64,000 bases of DNA from Streptomyces spiramyceticus (GCF_028807635.1 NZ_JARBAX010000001.1:1625001-1689000); one strand, 5' to 3'; numbered from the stretch's first letter, positions 49,945 through 59,931 are shown. Translations and numbers: made by a program. The notes: generated by a model not told the origin, from the letters alone.

Positions 49945-50355
49945 TTACACGTACCGGATCAGGGCGTTGGTGGTCGTCACATCGGCAGGGTTGAACCCTC
50001 CGGGGACCTTCGCTGCGCGGACGGTGCCGTGCCACAGCAGCGCGATTGGGACCTTCGTCGCGGTCGGCGCGAATAGGGTCTCGGCCATGACGTGACCGGC
50101 CAGGACCTGGCGGCCGTCGGTCGCGGCCTTGTCGAACGGCCCGAACAGCCCGCTGGCGGTGATCTTCCCGACCGCTACACCGGACTTGAACAGGCTGTAC
50201 GGCTGCCCGGTGTCGGTCGACGGCGTGTAGTGGACGCCGCTGGTGAACTTGGAGATGTCGAGCGTGATCGTGTCGGTGTCGTCGGTGCCGTGTCGGCCGC
50301 CGAGCCACTCGATGTTCGCCGTGACGCTGCGCTGCGTCGTGATCGGCTGAAGCAT
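49945..50355 (-). CDS. Head decoration protein (lambda D-like)
   Basis: The 136-aa beta-rich product includes GKITASGLFGPFDKAATDGR and LAGHVMAETLFAPTATKV, the D-like pattern. It stabilises the capsid exterior. Confidence 0.8.
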   Translation of the reverse strand: MLQPITTQRSVTANIEWLGGRHGTDDTDTITLDISKFTSGVHYTPSTDTGQPYSLFKSGVAVGKITASGLFGPFDKAATDGRQVLAGHVMAETLFAPTATKVPIALLWHGTVRAAKVPGGFNPADVTTTNALIRYV

Positions 50356-50483
50356 GGTGAAGCCCCTCCCAGGGACGCGATGGCGGTATCCGCGCGCTCA
50401 CCAACAGGTGGCGCCGTCCACGAGATGGGAGGGGCGTGGTCCCCAAGTCCGGCCATATCCCGCCGGTGGGAGAGGCGGATAGG

Positions 50484-51170
50484 TCAGGCTGTGACGTACC
50501 CGCGCCGTCTGGCCATGTCCAGCCCAGCGGATCCAGGCTTGGGCGGCGTACCCCCACGCGAGGGCGGACCGCCGGCGGGCGAGCCACCCGGCGCGGGCGG
50601 CACAGTCTCCTGCACCTGCCCGAACAGCTCGGGGCGACGCTCCTTCAACTGCTCGGCGGCCGCGGCAACTGCCTCCTCGTCAGCCTCGGGCTGATCGGCC
50701 AGAACCCGCTCGACCAGGACCACGGCGTCGTCCAGGTCCTCACCGCTCGCACCCAGCCCAGCCAGCACAGCGCGTCGTACGGCCGCCCGCTCCCTCGCAA
50801 CGGCCTCAGCGATGCGCTGCTCGGCCTGCCGCTCCCTCTCGACGGCGGCCTGCTCACGGCGCTCCACGTCGGACAGCGCGGCCTGCTCTGCCTCACGCTG
50901 CTGAGTGACGAAGTCGACCAGTGCCTCGGAGTTGTCGAACCCCAGGTCACCCAGGAGCTTCTTCACGGCCGCGCGGCCACCCTGGGTCTTCTCGCGGGCC
51001 AACAGCCGCGACAGGTCCTCCTGAGTCACCGTGGCGGCAGGCGGCGTGCCCTCATCACCCGGATCGTTGGAAGGGTCCTCGGCGGAGGCACCGAGCATCG
51101 GGTAGATCGGCCGACCATCACGCCGGTACCCAACCGGCACGAGCGGCGAAGGAAGCGAGCGGCGCGTCAT
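50484..51170 (-). CDS. Capsid scaffold protein
   Basis: The 228-aa product has a long acidic/basic coiled coil (DFVTQQREAEQAALSDVERR and further Glu/Arg helices) between Pro/Gly ends. Scaffold proteins precede decoration and capsid genes, as here. ATG 51170 is the most sensible start, with a weak GGATGG site. Confidence 0.75.
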   Translation of the reverse strand: MTRRSLPSPLVPVGYRRDGRPIYPMLGASAEDPSNDPGDEGTPPAATVTQEDLSRLLAREKTQGGRAAVKKLLGDLGFDNSEALVDFVTQQREAEQAALSDVERREQAAVERERQAEQRIAEAVARERAAVRRAVLAGLGASGEDLDDAVVLVERVLADQPEADEEAVAAAAEQLKERRPELFGQVQETVPPAPGGSPAGGPPSRGGTPPKPGSAGLDMARRRGYVTA

Positions 51171-51338
51171 GCGTGAACCATCCAGTGGTCTCCAGCGCCC
51201 CCGCACCGACGATCAGTCTACCGACCGGGCTGAGTGGGCCGTTCCCTGATCGGGCCGTATCGCTACGCGACACAGGACACCCGCATCCTCGACTGTCAAG
51301 GCATGCGCAAGCCTGCTCTGAACCGGCACACTGCCGAC

Positions 51339-51851
51339 ATGGATGCAGGGGGAGTCGCGCTTGTGGGCGCCATCGCTGGCGTTGTGGGTGCAGCCGTCGG
51401 GGCAGGAGGCGCGGTCACCGCCGCGCGGGCAGCTGGCAGGCAGCAGGGCTTGCAGTGGCGCAGACAGATACGTCGTGACGCATACGTCGCCTACCTAGGA
51501 GGAGTACATGATCTGTACCGACGGCTAGATGTCCTGGCCAAGAAGGCTCGCACTGCGGCGGATCAAGAGTTCTGGGAGGAGGTCTCCCAAGCCCGGACGC
51601 TGGTGAGCGAATGCGAGAAGTTGCGGCTGGTCGTCGCCTTGGAAGGTACGGGTGACGTCAACGAATCTGCTCTGGAACTGTGGTGCGCCCTCAGCGAGTG
51701 GTTCAAGGAGATCCGGCGTGCTGATTACGGCGATCCATCCATCGCTGCCAACTCAGACGGCGTCTTGAGGGGGTGTCGGCGGGCTGCTACTTCCGCATTG
51801 GAAGACGTGCACTCTCAATGCCGACAGGTGTTGGACGCTGACATGCGTTGA
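51339..51851 (+). CDS. Small membrane protein on the opposite strand (moron candidate)
   Basis: The 170-aa product (ATG 51339, no clear ribosome site; 51303 is an alternative) begins MDAGGVALVGAIAGVVGAAV, an N-terminal membrane helix, followed by a helical cytoplasmic domain. By recall, similar starts are common in Streptomyces proteins of unknown function. It sits between scaffold and portal against the late operon, and may act in superinfection exclusion. Confidence 0.62.
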   Translation: MDAGGVALVGAIAGVVGAAVGAGGAVTAARAAGRQQGLQWRRQIRRDAYVAYLGGVHDLYRRLDVLAKKARTAADQEFWEEVSQARTLVSECEKLRLVVALEGTGDVNESALELWCALSEWFKEIRRADYGDPSIAANSDGVLRGCRRAATSALEDVHSQCRQVLDADMR

Positions 51852-51920
51852 CACGTCGAGTGGTGCCAACTTCACCTTGCGGCAAGGCACCACTCATCGG
51901 TCGATCACGCACCGCCAGCG

Positions 51921-53759
51921 TCACGAGGAAGACTTATCAGCTGCGTTGCCGCTCAAGGGCACCTTGGGTACCTCCGGATCTGCCTCGGGAAGCCCGAGGT
52001 AGGCCCGGACGGCGGCGTTGTCACCCGTGGCGTCTGCGAGCCGGGCTGCGGCCTCGAAGGCCCGAGCCTGAATGCGTTCGATCTCCTGCTGCGAGTCCTC
52101 AATGGGGTAGCCAGCGTCCTGGAGCATTCGCACGCCGGTCTCCACGGAGAGGATCCCTGCGCCGACGCCCTTGACCACCTCGTCGAGAACGGCGGCCCGG
52201 TCGGTTGGCGTGTGCGGTCCCCACATCAGGCGGGCGGGGAAGGATTCCCCCGCGGGCCAGCCTTCGGCCTGCCCTGCCTGGTGGAGGCGCTGCACCATGC
52301 GCAGCAAGATCGCGTACTTGTGGTCTCGTGCCAGGCGCATTGAGCCGACGAGTGCGTCCAGCGGCCCAAGCGCGAGCTGGAGGGCGTAGCCGGAGGGCAG
52401 GGCGGTGGGGTCGAGGGTTCCCAGGCCGGCGGCGGTGATGCGGCTGTTGGCAGCGATCCGGTCGAGGAGGTGGTCGACGCGGGAGCGGAGCTCGGCGAGC
52501 TGGGCGGAGGTGTCGAGGACGTCCATGCGGCCGCCGTCGTTGAGCTGCCATACAGTCCCGGCCTTGACCTTCACGGGGAGCGGCTGTCCGGTGGTGCGGT
52601 CGATGGGGAGGCGGGCTCCGGCGAGGCCGATGATCGGGGAGCCGGTGGTGGCGCTGGCGGCGGAGGAATCGGTGTCGGTGGCGGACAGTTCGTCGAGAGC
52701 CTGGAGGACGGTGGCCAGTGTCGGCTTGCCCCACTGGTCTCCGGAGTGGGGGATGTTGTTGGTGATGTGGATCAGCGGGATGAAGTCCACGCGCAGGTCG
52801 AGGCGGTCCAGCACTTCGCCATCCGAGCGGACCCGGTACGTGGCTTTGTGCATGGGCAGGTCGTACAGCATGTCCGAGTGCTTGAGGTCTTCCAGTAGCC
52901 ATTCGGCGTCGGTGAGGTAGCAGGTGTACACCGATGGCCTGCCCGGCGCCCACGGGTAAGCGCGCGTGATCACGCCGCTGTCGGAGTGCAGCGAGTCACC
53001 GCGGGCGAGGACGGCCGACCCGTCTTCGGCGTAGATCGGCTCGCGGATCGGCTGCCCGCCCTTGGTGGCGCCGCGCTTGGTAGCGGGGCCGATGGGAGCG
53101 AGTTCATAGGTGATTCGGCGGAGCCTCGCCTTTGTGCCGCGCCGCACGTCCTCCGGTATCTCCCACACCAGATGAACCCTGGACGGGAAGTCGGCGCTGT
53201 CCTGATCGCCGTCGTCGGGCCACTCAGCGAAGTACAGGCCAGGATCCCAGGTGCGCAGCAGTACGCGCCCCTTGGCGGGCTCCCACGCGAGGGTGTAAAC
53301 GGCGTCTCCGAGGAGGATCGCGGTGCGCTCGGCCTGCTGAAGCCGCAGCGGCAGCAGCTCCTTCTCCGCCCACGCACGCAGCTGCTCCTGAACGGCGGCC
53401 GCCGCGGCCTGATCGGCTGTCGGCTCGCCCTCGGCATGCTCCGCACCTGGCACGGTGATGGTCTGCTCGGCACCAAGGAGGTAGCCGAGTGCGGTGTCGA
53501 CGAGCTTGCCCGCGTCTCCGAGCTCGCGCCGCTCCTCGCCGGCCGTGTCGTCCCCGGTGATCGCGGCGACCTGTCCGGCCTGGTTCGAGTCGTAAGCGGC
53601 CAGCAGTCGGTACGCGGACAGCCGCCGCAGATCCTCGTCCGGCACCCAAGACGACGTCAGCTCGGACCAAGCGTTGCTGCCCGGTCGACGCGGATCGGCC
53701 ATGACCGGCTTGTAGTCCAGCCAGCTCCAGACGTCCGTGATCAGTTGGCGCAGGCCCAC
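51921..53759 (-). CDS. Portal protein
   Basis: The 612-aa product begins MGLRQLITDVWSWLDYKPVM and carries portal-type segments ILLGDAVYTLAWEPAKGRVL, FIPLIHITNNIPHSGDQWGK and TAAGLGTLDPTALPSGYALQ. The portal ring feeds DNA into the head. GTG 53759 follows GGGAGGG. In complete phages a terminase gene precedes it; here none does. Confidence 0.86.
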   Translation of the reverse strand: MGLRQLITDVWSWLDYKPVMADPRRPGSNAWSELTSSWVPDEDLRRLSAYRLLAAYDSNQAGQVAAITGDDTAGEERRELGDAGKLVDTALGYLLGAEQTITVPGAEHAEGEPTADQAAAAAVQEQLRAWAEKELLPLRLQQAERTAILLGDAVYTLAWEPAKGRVLLRTWDPGLYFAEWPDDGDQDSADFPSRVHLVWEIPEDVRRGTKARLRRITYELAPIGPATKRGATKGGQPIREPIYAEDGSAVLARGDSLHSDSGVITRAYPWAPGRPSVYTCYLTDAEWLLEDLKHSDMLYDLPMHKATYRVRSDGEVLDRLDLRVDFIPLIHITNNIPHSGDQWGKPTLATVLQALDELSATDTDSSAASATTGSPIIGLAGARLPIDRTTGQPLPVKVKAGTVWQLNDGGRMDVLDTSAQLAELRSRVDHLLDRIAANSRITAAGLGTLDPTALPSGYALQLALGPLDALVGSMRLARDHKYAILLRMVQRLHQAGQAEGWPAGESFPARLMWGPHTPTDRAAVLDEVVKGVGAGILSVETGVRMLQDAGYPIEDSQQEIERIQARAFEAAARLADATGDNAAVRAYLGLPEADPEVPKVPLSGNAADKSSS

Positions 53760-54210
53760 AGTGCCCTCCCAGGCAGTCGGCCCCGCGCCTTGATCAGGTT
53801 ACGTCGATGGCGCCTGTGGGTGCTGTGATCCGTTCAACCGACGCTAGGACGGCTGTCGGACACATCGGCGCGGCATCTGGGCCGTGTCGAGAGGCGATCT
53901 CTGCGTCAGGTAGGTCCCGCCCTCGATGGAGGGCAGGCACAGAGTCCGCGCGCAACGCTGGCTGCAACCTTTGGCGTCTCGCCGCCACGATCCTCAAGCG
54001 AGCGGCCAAGCACCAGGAGCCGTGAGACTCATTTCACCTCTCCACCATTGGTCACCTGCGGCTGCTCGCTGACAACTTTGAGTGATAGATCGAGGTCATC
54101 GTTTTGCCCGGTTTTCGATCACGCTCGGAGCGCCCCAGACCGGGCGTTTCGCACGGCACTGAGGGATAGGGTGGGGGCTTCCCACGACCTGCCTCGGAGG
54201 TGCCTGCCCG
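53760..54210. other. Junction between phage late module and dnaE, no terminase
   Basis: These 451 bp hold no terminase, integrase or intact tRNA. A minus-strand frame near 53794-54009 is short and unsupported. The right part must hold the dnaE promoter, with TAGGGT near 54166 as a possible -10. Confidence 0.55.
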
Positions 54211-57200
54211 GTGTCCGACAGCTTTGTTCACCTGCACAATCACACCGAATACTCGATGCTCGACGGTGCGCAGCGGCTCAAGCCGATGTTCGCCGAGGTG
54301 GCGCGTCAGGGCATGCCCGCCATCGCGATGAGCGACCACGGCAACATGTTCGGTGCGTACGAGTTCCAACAGGTGGCCAAAGGCTTCGAGGGCGTCAAGC
54401 CGATCATCGGCATCGAGGCGTACGTCGCCCCGTCCTCGCGCCGGAACCGCAAGCAGGAGTTCTGGGGCCCCGGCGGCGTCAGGGCGATGTCGGATGACGG
54501 CGAGGGCTCGAAGGATGTCAGTGGCGGTGGTCGCTTCACCCATATGACGATGTGGGCGCAGAACGTCAAGGGACTGCAGAACCTGTTCTATCTGTCGACG
54601 GAAGCGTCGTACACGGGCCAGTTCCCGGCCGGTAAGCCGCGCATGGACATGGAACTGATCTCCGAGCATGCCGAGGGGATCATCGGGACGACCGGCTGCC
54701 CCTCGGGCGCGATCCAGACCAGGCTGCGTCTGAACCAGTACGACGAGGCCCGGGAGATCGCGGGCCAGTACCAGGACATCCTCGGGAAGGAGAACTACTT
54801 CCTGGAGCTGATGGACCACGGCCTGGACCTGGAGCGCAACGTCCGCGGGGGCCTGCTGCGCCTGGCGAAGGAACTCGACATCCCGCTGCTGGCCACCAAT
54901 GACGCGCACTACGTCCTTGAGGAGCATGCCGACGCGCACGACAACCTGCTGTGCATCGGCGTGGGTAAGAACAAGGACGACCCGGGCCGGTTCAAGTTCA
55001 ACGGCACCGGTTACTACCTCAAGACCGCCGCCCAGATGCGGGATCTCTTCTCCGAGATCCCCGAGGCGTGCGACAACACTCTGCTGATCGCGGAGCGCAT
55101 CGAGTCGTACGAGTCGGTCTTCGAGAACGTCGACGAGATGCCGAACTTCCCCGGCGTTCCCGAGGGTGAGACGCAGGAATCATGGCTGCGCAAGGAATGT
55201 CTCAAGGGCCTCGCCATGCGCTACGGCGACCCGATCCCGGCCGAGGTCCTGGAGCGGTTTGAGACCGAGATGAAGGTCATCGGCCCGATGAACTTCTCCA
55301 GCTACTTCCTCGTTGTCGCTGACATCTGCCAGTACGCCCGTGACCAGAAGATCCCCGTCGGCCCTGGCCGTGGATCGGCGACCGGCTCAATCGTCGCGTA
55401 CGCCACCCGCATCACCGAGCTGTGCCCGCTGGAGCACGGTCTCCTCTTCGAACGGTTCCTGAACCCCGAGCGCATCAACCCGCCGGATGTCGACCTCGAC
55501 TTCGACGACCGTCACCGCGACCGGATGGTGCGCTACGTCGTCGACAAGTACGGCGACGAGTACACCGCCATGGTGAACACCTTCGGCAAGCTCAAGGCCA
55601 AGAACGCGATCAAGGACACGTCGCGGCTCTTGGGCTACCCGTTCTCGCACGGTGAGCGGATCACGAAGGCCCTGCCGGCGGATGTGATGGGCAAGTCCAT
55701 CCCGATCAGCGGGATCTTCGACGAGAGCCACCCCCGTTACGGGGAGGCCGGCGAGATCCGGGCGCTGTACGAGAACGAGCCGGACGTCAAGAAGGTCATC
55801 GACGGAGCCAAGGGCGTCGAGGGCCTGATCCGTAATACCGGTGTCCACGCGGCCGCAGTCATCCTGTCGAAGACTCGACTCACCGACCGTATTCCGCTCC
55901 ACATGCGCGCCAAGGACGGCGTCAAGATCACCGGCTTTGACTACCCCAGTTGTGAGGACATGGGGCTGGTCAAGATGGACTTCCTGGGGCTTCGGAACCT
56001 GGGCGTGATCGACCACGCGATCCAGAACATCCGGGAAAACCGCGGCGTCAACATCACCACCGATACGGTCCCGCAGGACGGCGCCAAGCCGATCCCGCTG
56101 GATGACACCACCACCTTCCAGCTGCTGGCCCGCGGCGACACCTTCGGTGTGTTCCAGCTCGACGGCGGCGGCATGCGCACACTGCTGAAGCTTATGGAGC
56201 CCACCCGGTTCGAAGACATCGCCGCGGCCCTTGCCCTCTACCGTCCCGGCCCCATGGCGGCGAATGCGCACACGAACTACGCGCACCGCAAGACCGGCCG
56301 CCAGGAGATCGAACCGATCCACCCGGAGCTGAAGGACGCCCTGGAGCCGATCCTGGGCAACACCTTCCACCTGCTCGTCTACCAGGAGCAGATCATGGCC
56401 ATCGCCCGGCAGCTCGCCGGCTACACCCTGGGTGGCGCCGACCTGCTGCGGCGTGCGATGGGTAAGAAGAAGCCCGAGGTGCTGGCCGCGGAGTGGGACA
56501 AGTTCTCCGACGGCATGATGAAGCAGAACGGCTATTCCGAAGAAGCCACCAAGGCTCTGTGGGACGTCATGCTCCCGTTCTCGGGCTACGCGTTCAACAA
56601 GTCCCACACCGCCGGATACGGGCTCGTCTCGTACTGGACCGCCTACTTGAAGGCGAACTACCCGGCCGAGTACATGGCCGCGCTCCTCACCTCGGTAGGG
56701 GACGACAAGGACAAGGCAGCGATCTACCTGGCCGACGCCCGGAAGCTGGGTGTTCAGGTGCTCCAGCCGGACATCAACGAGTCCGTCGCCAACTTCACCG
56801 CCATCGGTGACGACGTACGGTTCGGGCTCCGTTCGGTGCGTAACGTCGGTGAAGGCGTCATCGAGTCCCTGGTGGCCTCCCGCAAGTCCAAGGGCAAGTA
56901 CACCTCGTTCCCCGACTTCCTCGACAAGGCCGACATCGGGGCCCTCAACAAGCGGGCCGTTGAATCGCTGATCAAGGCTGGCGCCTTCGACTCGCTCCAG
57001 CACACCCGCAAGGGGCTGTCGGCCGCGCACGAGGATGCCATCGACGCGATCATCCCGGTGAAGAAGCAGGCCGCGATCGGGCAGGACGACCTGTTCGGTG
57101 ACCTCGGCGGTGATGGCGACGAGCCGGTCTTCGGCCTGGACTTCCCCATCGACGACAGCGAGTGGCCGCGCAAGCTACTGCTGGCCGCAGAGCGCGAGAT

Positions 57201-57801
57201 GCTCGGCCTGTACGTCTCGGCGCACCCGCTGGACGGCACCGAGCACATCCTGTCCCGCAACCGGGACACCACGATCAGCGAACTCCTCGGCTCAGGCCGC
57301 ACGGAAGGTGTCGTGCAGCTGTCCGGCCTCATCACCAGCGTGGACCGCCGGGTGACCAAGCAGGGCAACCACTGGGCGATCATCAACCTCGCGGACCGTG
57401 ACGGCGCGATGGAGATCCTCTTCTTCCCAGCCACCTACACCCTCGTCCAGCACGCCCTGATCCCTGACTCCGTCGTCTCCGTCCAAGGACGCCTCAACGA
57501 CCGTGACGGGGCGGTCAGTATCTTCGGGCAGGAGATTCAGGTGCTTGATGTCTCCTCGGCGGAGAGTGGCGGCCGGCCACCGGTCATGCTGTCGTTCCCC
57601 GCCCACAAGATCAACGATCCGACGGTCGCCGAGTTGAAGCGCATCCTCACCGCGCACAAGGGCGAGAGTCCGGTACGGATGCGGGTCCATACGCCCGCGA
57701 AGACCGTCTTGTTCGAGCTGGGTTTCCTGGTGGACCCGACCTCGGTGGCCTCCGATATCAAGGGCACTTTCGGTCCGGACGTCTGGATGGGCGTGGCGTG
57801 A
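54211..57801 (+). CDS. dnaE: DNA polymerase III alpha subunit, additional DnaE1-type copy
   Basis: The 1196-aa product is a full DnaE1-type replicase subunit. The PHP proofreading domain keeps HLHNHTEYSMLDG (H9, H11, D18), MSDHGN (H43) and NDAHY. The polymerase core has VGPGRGSATGSIVAY and the catalytic PDVDLDFDD (about 425-433). GLVKMDFLGLRNL and YQEQIMAIARQLAGY are present. A C-terminal OB fold starts near residue 1030. The actinobacterial consensus at the GRGSA site, from recall, is AAGSLVAY, so small core changes exist. GTG 54211 follows CGGAGG. It is inside or beside the element, away from housekeeping replication genes, so it is probably a second copy. Confidence 0.9.
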   Translation: MSDSFVHLHNHTEYSMLDGAQRLKPMFAEVARQGMPAIAMSDHGNMFGAYEFQQVAKGFEGVKPIIGIEAYVAPSSRRNRKQEFWGPGGVRAMSDDGEGSKDVSGGGRFTHMTMWAQNVKGLQNLFYLSTEASYTGQFPAGKPRMDMELISEHAEGIIGTTGCPSGAIQTRLRLNQYDEAREIAGQYQDILGKENYFLELMDHGLDLERNVRGGLLRLAKELDIPLLATNDAHYVLEEHADAHDNLLCIGVGKNKDDPGRFKFNGTGYYLKTAAQMRDLFSEIPEACDNTLLIAERIESYESVFENVDEMPNFPGVPEGETQESWLRKECLKGLAMRYGDPIPAEVLERFETEMKVIGPMNFSSYFLVVADICQYARDQKIPVGPGRGSATGSIVAYATRITELCPLEHGLLFERFLNPERINPPDVDLDFDDRHRDRMVRYVVDKYGDEYTAMVNTFGKLKAKNAIKDTSRLLGYPFSHGERITKALPADVMGKSIPISGIFDESHPRYGEAGEIRALYENEPDVKKVIDGAKGVEGLIRNTGVHAAAVILSKTRLTDRIPLHMRAKDGVKITGFDYPSCEDMGLVKMDFLGLRNLGVIDHAIQNIRENRGVNITTDTVPQDGAKPIPLDDTTTFQLLARGDTFGVFQLDGGGMRTLLKLMEPTRFEDIAAALALYRPGPMAANAHTNYAHRKTGRQEIEPIHPELKDALEPILGNTFHLLVYQEQIMAIARQLAGYTLGGADLLRRAMGKKKPEVLAAEWDKFSDGMMKQNGYSEEATKALWDVMLPFSGYAFNKSHTAGYGLVSYWTAYLKANYPAEYMAALLTSVGDDKDKAAIYLADARKLGVQVLQPDINESVANFTAIGDDVRFGLRSVRNVGEGVIESLVASRKSKGKYTSFPDFLDKADIGALNKRAVESLIKAGAFDSLQHTRKGLSAAHEDAIDAIIPVKKQAAIGQDDLFGDLGGDGDEPVFGLDFPIDDSEWPRKLLLAAEREMLGLYVSAHPLDGTEHILSRNRDTTISELLGSGRTEGVVQLSGLITSVDRRVTKQGNHWAIINLADRDGAMEILFFPATYTLVQHALIPDSVVSVQGRLNDRDGAVSIFGQEIQVLDVSSAESGGRPPVMLSFPAHKINDPTVAELKRILTAHKGESPVRMRVHTPAKTVLFELGFLVDPTSVASDIKGTFGPDVWMGVA

Positions 57802-58148
57802 GCGTCCAGGAAGAAGAGATCGTTCTCCAGCTCGCCGATCCTCCGAACTGTCCGCCGTGTGGAGGGCCGGGGCTGCTCTTGGCCCAGTTCCCGCACTCGT
57901 GGAAGAACGCCCGTGGCGAGGACGTGAACGGCCTTCGTGAAGCTGTGCTGTGCCCCGCGTGTGACTGCGGTGAACCGGCCGCTGATGAGCTGTTGGCGTT
58001 GTTCGCTGTAGACGACCAGGTCGGGCTGTCCAACTTCGAAGTGTTCGGCGAGCTCGTCGCGGCTTGGGTGCAGTCCGTACGGCATCGCATTGTGGACGAG
58101 GAAGCTCTCGGCGCCGAGTACGAACAGTGGAAACGCGGCGAGCTGTAG
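57798..58148 (+). CDS. DUF6300-like protein coupled to dnaE
   Basis: The 116-aa product starts with GTG overlapping the dnaE stop by 4 nt. It has CPPCGGPGLLLAQFPHSWKN and AVLCPACDCGEPAADELLAL, two CxxC pairs likely binding zinc. By recall this is DUF6300, a Streptomyces family of unknown function. Coupling suggests it works with the polymerase or is co-regulated with it. Confidence 0.75.
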   Translation: MSVQEEEIVLQLADPPNCPPCGGPGLLLAQFPHSWKNARGEDVNGLREAVLCPACDCGEPAADELLALFAVDDQVGLSNFEVFGELVAAWVQSVRHRIVDEEALGAEYEQWKRGEL

Positions 58149-58151
58149 CCC

Positions 58152-58183
58152 CGTGTCCCCGGCCCCACAGGGCCGGGGACACG
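58152..58183. terminator. Bidirectional terminator between dnaE operon and the peptide cluster
   Basis: A 14-bp perfect stem (CGTGTCCCCGGCCC) with CACA loop lies between convergent genes. Confidence 0.88.
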
Positions 58184-58191
58184 CCTGAAGG

Positions 58192-59730
58192 TCAGATCAG
58201 GGCGTGGTGCAGGCGCAGTACGTGCGCGACCATCTCGTCGCGTGCCGCGGGCTGTTGATGCTCCAGCCGTACGGCAGCCGCCGACAGCTCGTCCGCGTCG
58301 ACGAACCCGCCGTCGATCAGCGGAGACCCCGAGTCCAGCATCGCGCGGATCGCATCCGGGCCGAAGCGGGCCAGGGCCTTCTGCAGTACCTCGTGGAAGT
58401 TCTCCCGCAGCGGGGGATGTGTCACCTCCAGGTCGAAGCCAAGCCGTTGCAGCCGGAAGCGGGCCAAGCGTTTGTTCCGGCGCCATGAGAATGGCAGCCA
58501 CTGGCCAAATCGCCACATTGCAGGGTCTGCGAGGGGATACAGCGGCCACAGCCCAGCCCGCAGGTACATCGGTGCGCCGCAGGCCAGGGCTCGCAGCGTG
58601 GAGTCGGAGATCGGCGGGGCTGGGGGAATTCCGCTCTCCTGGTCCCGTAGCGCCTCGAACGTGCTGGGTGTGAGCCAGCGGGGGACATCGGCGGAGGTCA
58701 AGGGCGGGTGTGGTTCTGGCGGAAGGCTCAGCATCTCGTCACCGCCGACTCCGGCTGCCGCCCAAAGCATCCCGTCGGCCTTCCACTTGGCCAGCAGCGT
58801 GCCGTGTCCGGCGATGTAGATCTCCTCGTGCGGCCCCAGCGGAATGCCCAGAGCATGTTGGGGGTCCATCGGCAGGTAGTCAGCTGCGCGCAGGGTCGTG
58901 TCCCGGAACCCGGCGTAGCGGATCATTGCCTCTCGGCGCTGCTTCTGCTGCTCGCCGGCGGCGCCTTCCTGCAGGAGCGCGCCGCTGACCAAAGTGGGCC
59001 CGTGGCGGATGCTGAGAGACATGGCCACGTTGCTGCTGTCCATCCCCCCGGACAGCTCGATCGCGGTCCGCTCGGGCAGGTAGTGATGGTCTGCTAGTAC
59101 GGCGTCGAGGATCTGTTCGTAGCCATCGAGGACCCGAGCGTCAGGGGCGAGTTCACGGGGCTCGTCGTGGCGGGCTGCTTCGGGCAGGTACACCGTGAGT
59201 TCGCCGTCGTGGAAGTGCGCGCTGGAGCGTTCGGAGAGCAGGTGCACCGCTTCCCATGCGGTGTGGGTGCTGTAGTGGCCGGTCAGCGCCAACAGCCGGG
59301 TGATCTCGACGGGATCGAGGCGCTGATGCGGCATCACCTTGCGCAGGGCCGTGATGTCCCAGTGCGCGTGCAGCGCGGTGTGGTGTGCCGTCAGGTAGAC
59401 GGGGGCAGGGCAGTGGGCTCCGGTGCTGACCGTGACGCCCTGCGGAGTGATCTCGATGAGGTGGTGCGATCGTGCCCATGCGCGGGCCTCCACAACGGCC
59501 TCGTTGTAGGCCCGCTCGCTAACTGGCCGTGGCGAGGCGGGGCCGTGGGCCTGCTGTCCAGGAAGCCGCTCGCGTACCTGGAAGACCACACGCTGGCTGT
59601 CCCGGGCGGCCCAAGTTTCCAGCGCGGGGTGATCGTAGGGGGAGATCCAGGATGAACCGCTACGCCAGCGATCACTGATCCACTCCCATGACGTATCGGG
59701 CAACGTGCTGTCTATCCGCATGCTCAGCAT
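58192..59730 (-). CDS. Asparagine-synthetase-like amide-forming enzyme (possible peptide cyclase)
   Basis: The 512-aa product has the PP-loop ELSGGMDSSN (226-232) and GVGGDEML (327-333), the ATP site of asparagine synthetase. No Cys2 is present at the N-terminus, so it cannot act as a glutaminase in the usual way. This pattern occurs in lasso-peptide cyclases and beta-lactam synthetases, which activate a carboxylate and form an amide. It is the last gene of the cluster, behind an attenuator-like hairpin after the two small peptides. AAGGAG is 7 nt before the ATG. Confidence 0.78.
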   Translation of the reverse strand: MLSMRIDSTLPDTSWEWISDRWRSGSSWISPYDHPALETWAARDSQRVVFQVRERLPGQQAHGPASPRPVSERAYNEAVVEARAWARSHHLIEITPQGVTVSTGAHCPAPVYLTAHHTALHAHWDITALRKVMPHQRLDPVEITRLLALTGHYSTHTAWEAVHLLSERSSAHFHDGELTVYLPEAARHDEPRELAPDARVLDGYEQILDAVLADHHYLPERTAIELSGGMDSSNVAMSLSIRHGPTLVSGALLQEGAAGEQQKQRREAMIRYAGFRDTTLRAADYLPMDPQHALGIPLGPHEEIYIAGHGTLLAKWKADGMLWAAAGVGGDEMLSLPPEPHPPLTSADVPRWLTPSTFEALRDQESGIPPAPPISDSTLRALACGAPMYLRAGLWPLYPLADPAMWRFGQWLPFSWRRNKRLARFRLQRLGFDLEVTHPPLRENFHEVLQKALARFGPDAIRAMLDSGSPLIDGGFVDADELSAAAVRLEHQQPAARDEMVAHVLRLHHALI

Positions 59731-59757
59731 CAGCCGCTCCTTGTGTCGGAGAACGGG

Positions 59758-59785
59758 ACGGGGCCCCTCTCACGAGGGGCCCCGT
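59758..59785 (-). terminator. Attenuator-like hairpin between peptide and synthetase genes
   Basis: A 12-bp perfect stem (ACGGGGCCCCTC) with TCAC loop lies between the second peptide stop and the synthetase start. Partial termination here would give excess precursor over enzyme, as in known RiPP operons. Confidence 0.75.
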
Positions 59786-59799
59786 TGAGGACGAGAGGA

Positions 59800-59931
59800 T
59801 CAGTCCTCGGAGGTGCGCTGGTCACCGTCGCCCGACGGCTTGCGGTGCCGAGATTCGGCGGTCGGCACGCTGGTGCGGGCCGAGGTGGTGAACAGTTCGT
59901 CCAGCTCGCGGAGCTTTGCTTGGGCGTTCAT
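59800..59931 (-). CDS. 43-aa peptide, paralogue 1 (candidate precursor)
   Basis: ATG 59931 follows GGAGGA, and TGA is at 59800. It shares a pattern with the upstream peptide: LRELD then FTT, a middle RT and PTA, then RKPSG and DQR. It is smaller than any RiPP precursor with a recognised family and matches none I know. The conserved N-terminal half could be a leader and the C-terminal half a core, or the reverse. Confidence 0.68.
   Translation of the reverse strand: MNAQAKLRELDELFTTSARTSVPTAESRHRKPSGDGDQRTSED

Noticed and set aside
55387..57030. Long minus-strand frame (547 codons) opposite dnaE.
   Set aside because: Shadow of the polymerase gene, Val/Asp/Gly-rich with no motif.
58192..59730. 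The AsnB-like gene as a housekeeping asparagine synthetase.
   Set aside because: No N-terminal Cys2 for glutaminase activity, only 512 aa, and a close pairing with tiny peptide genes.
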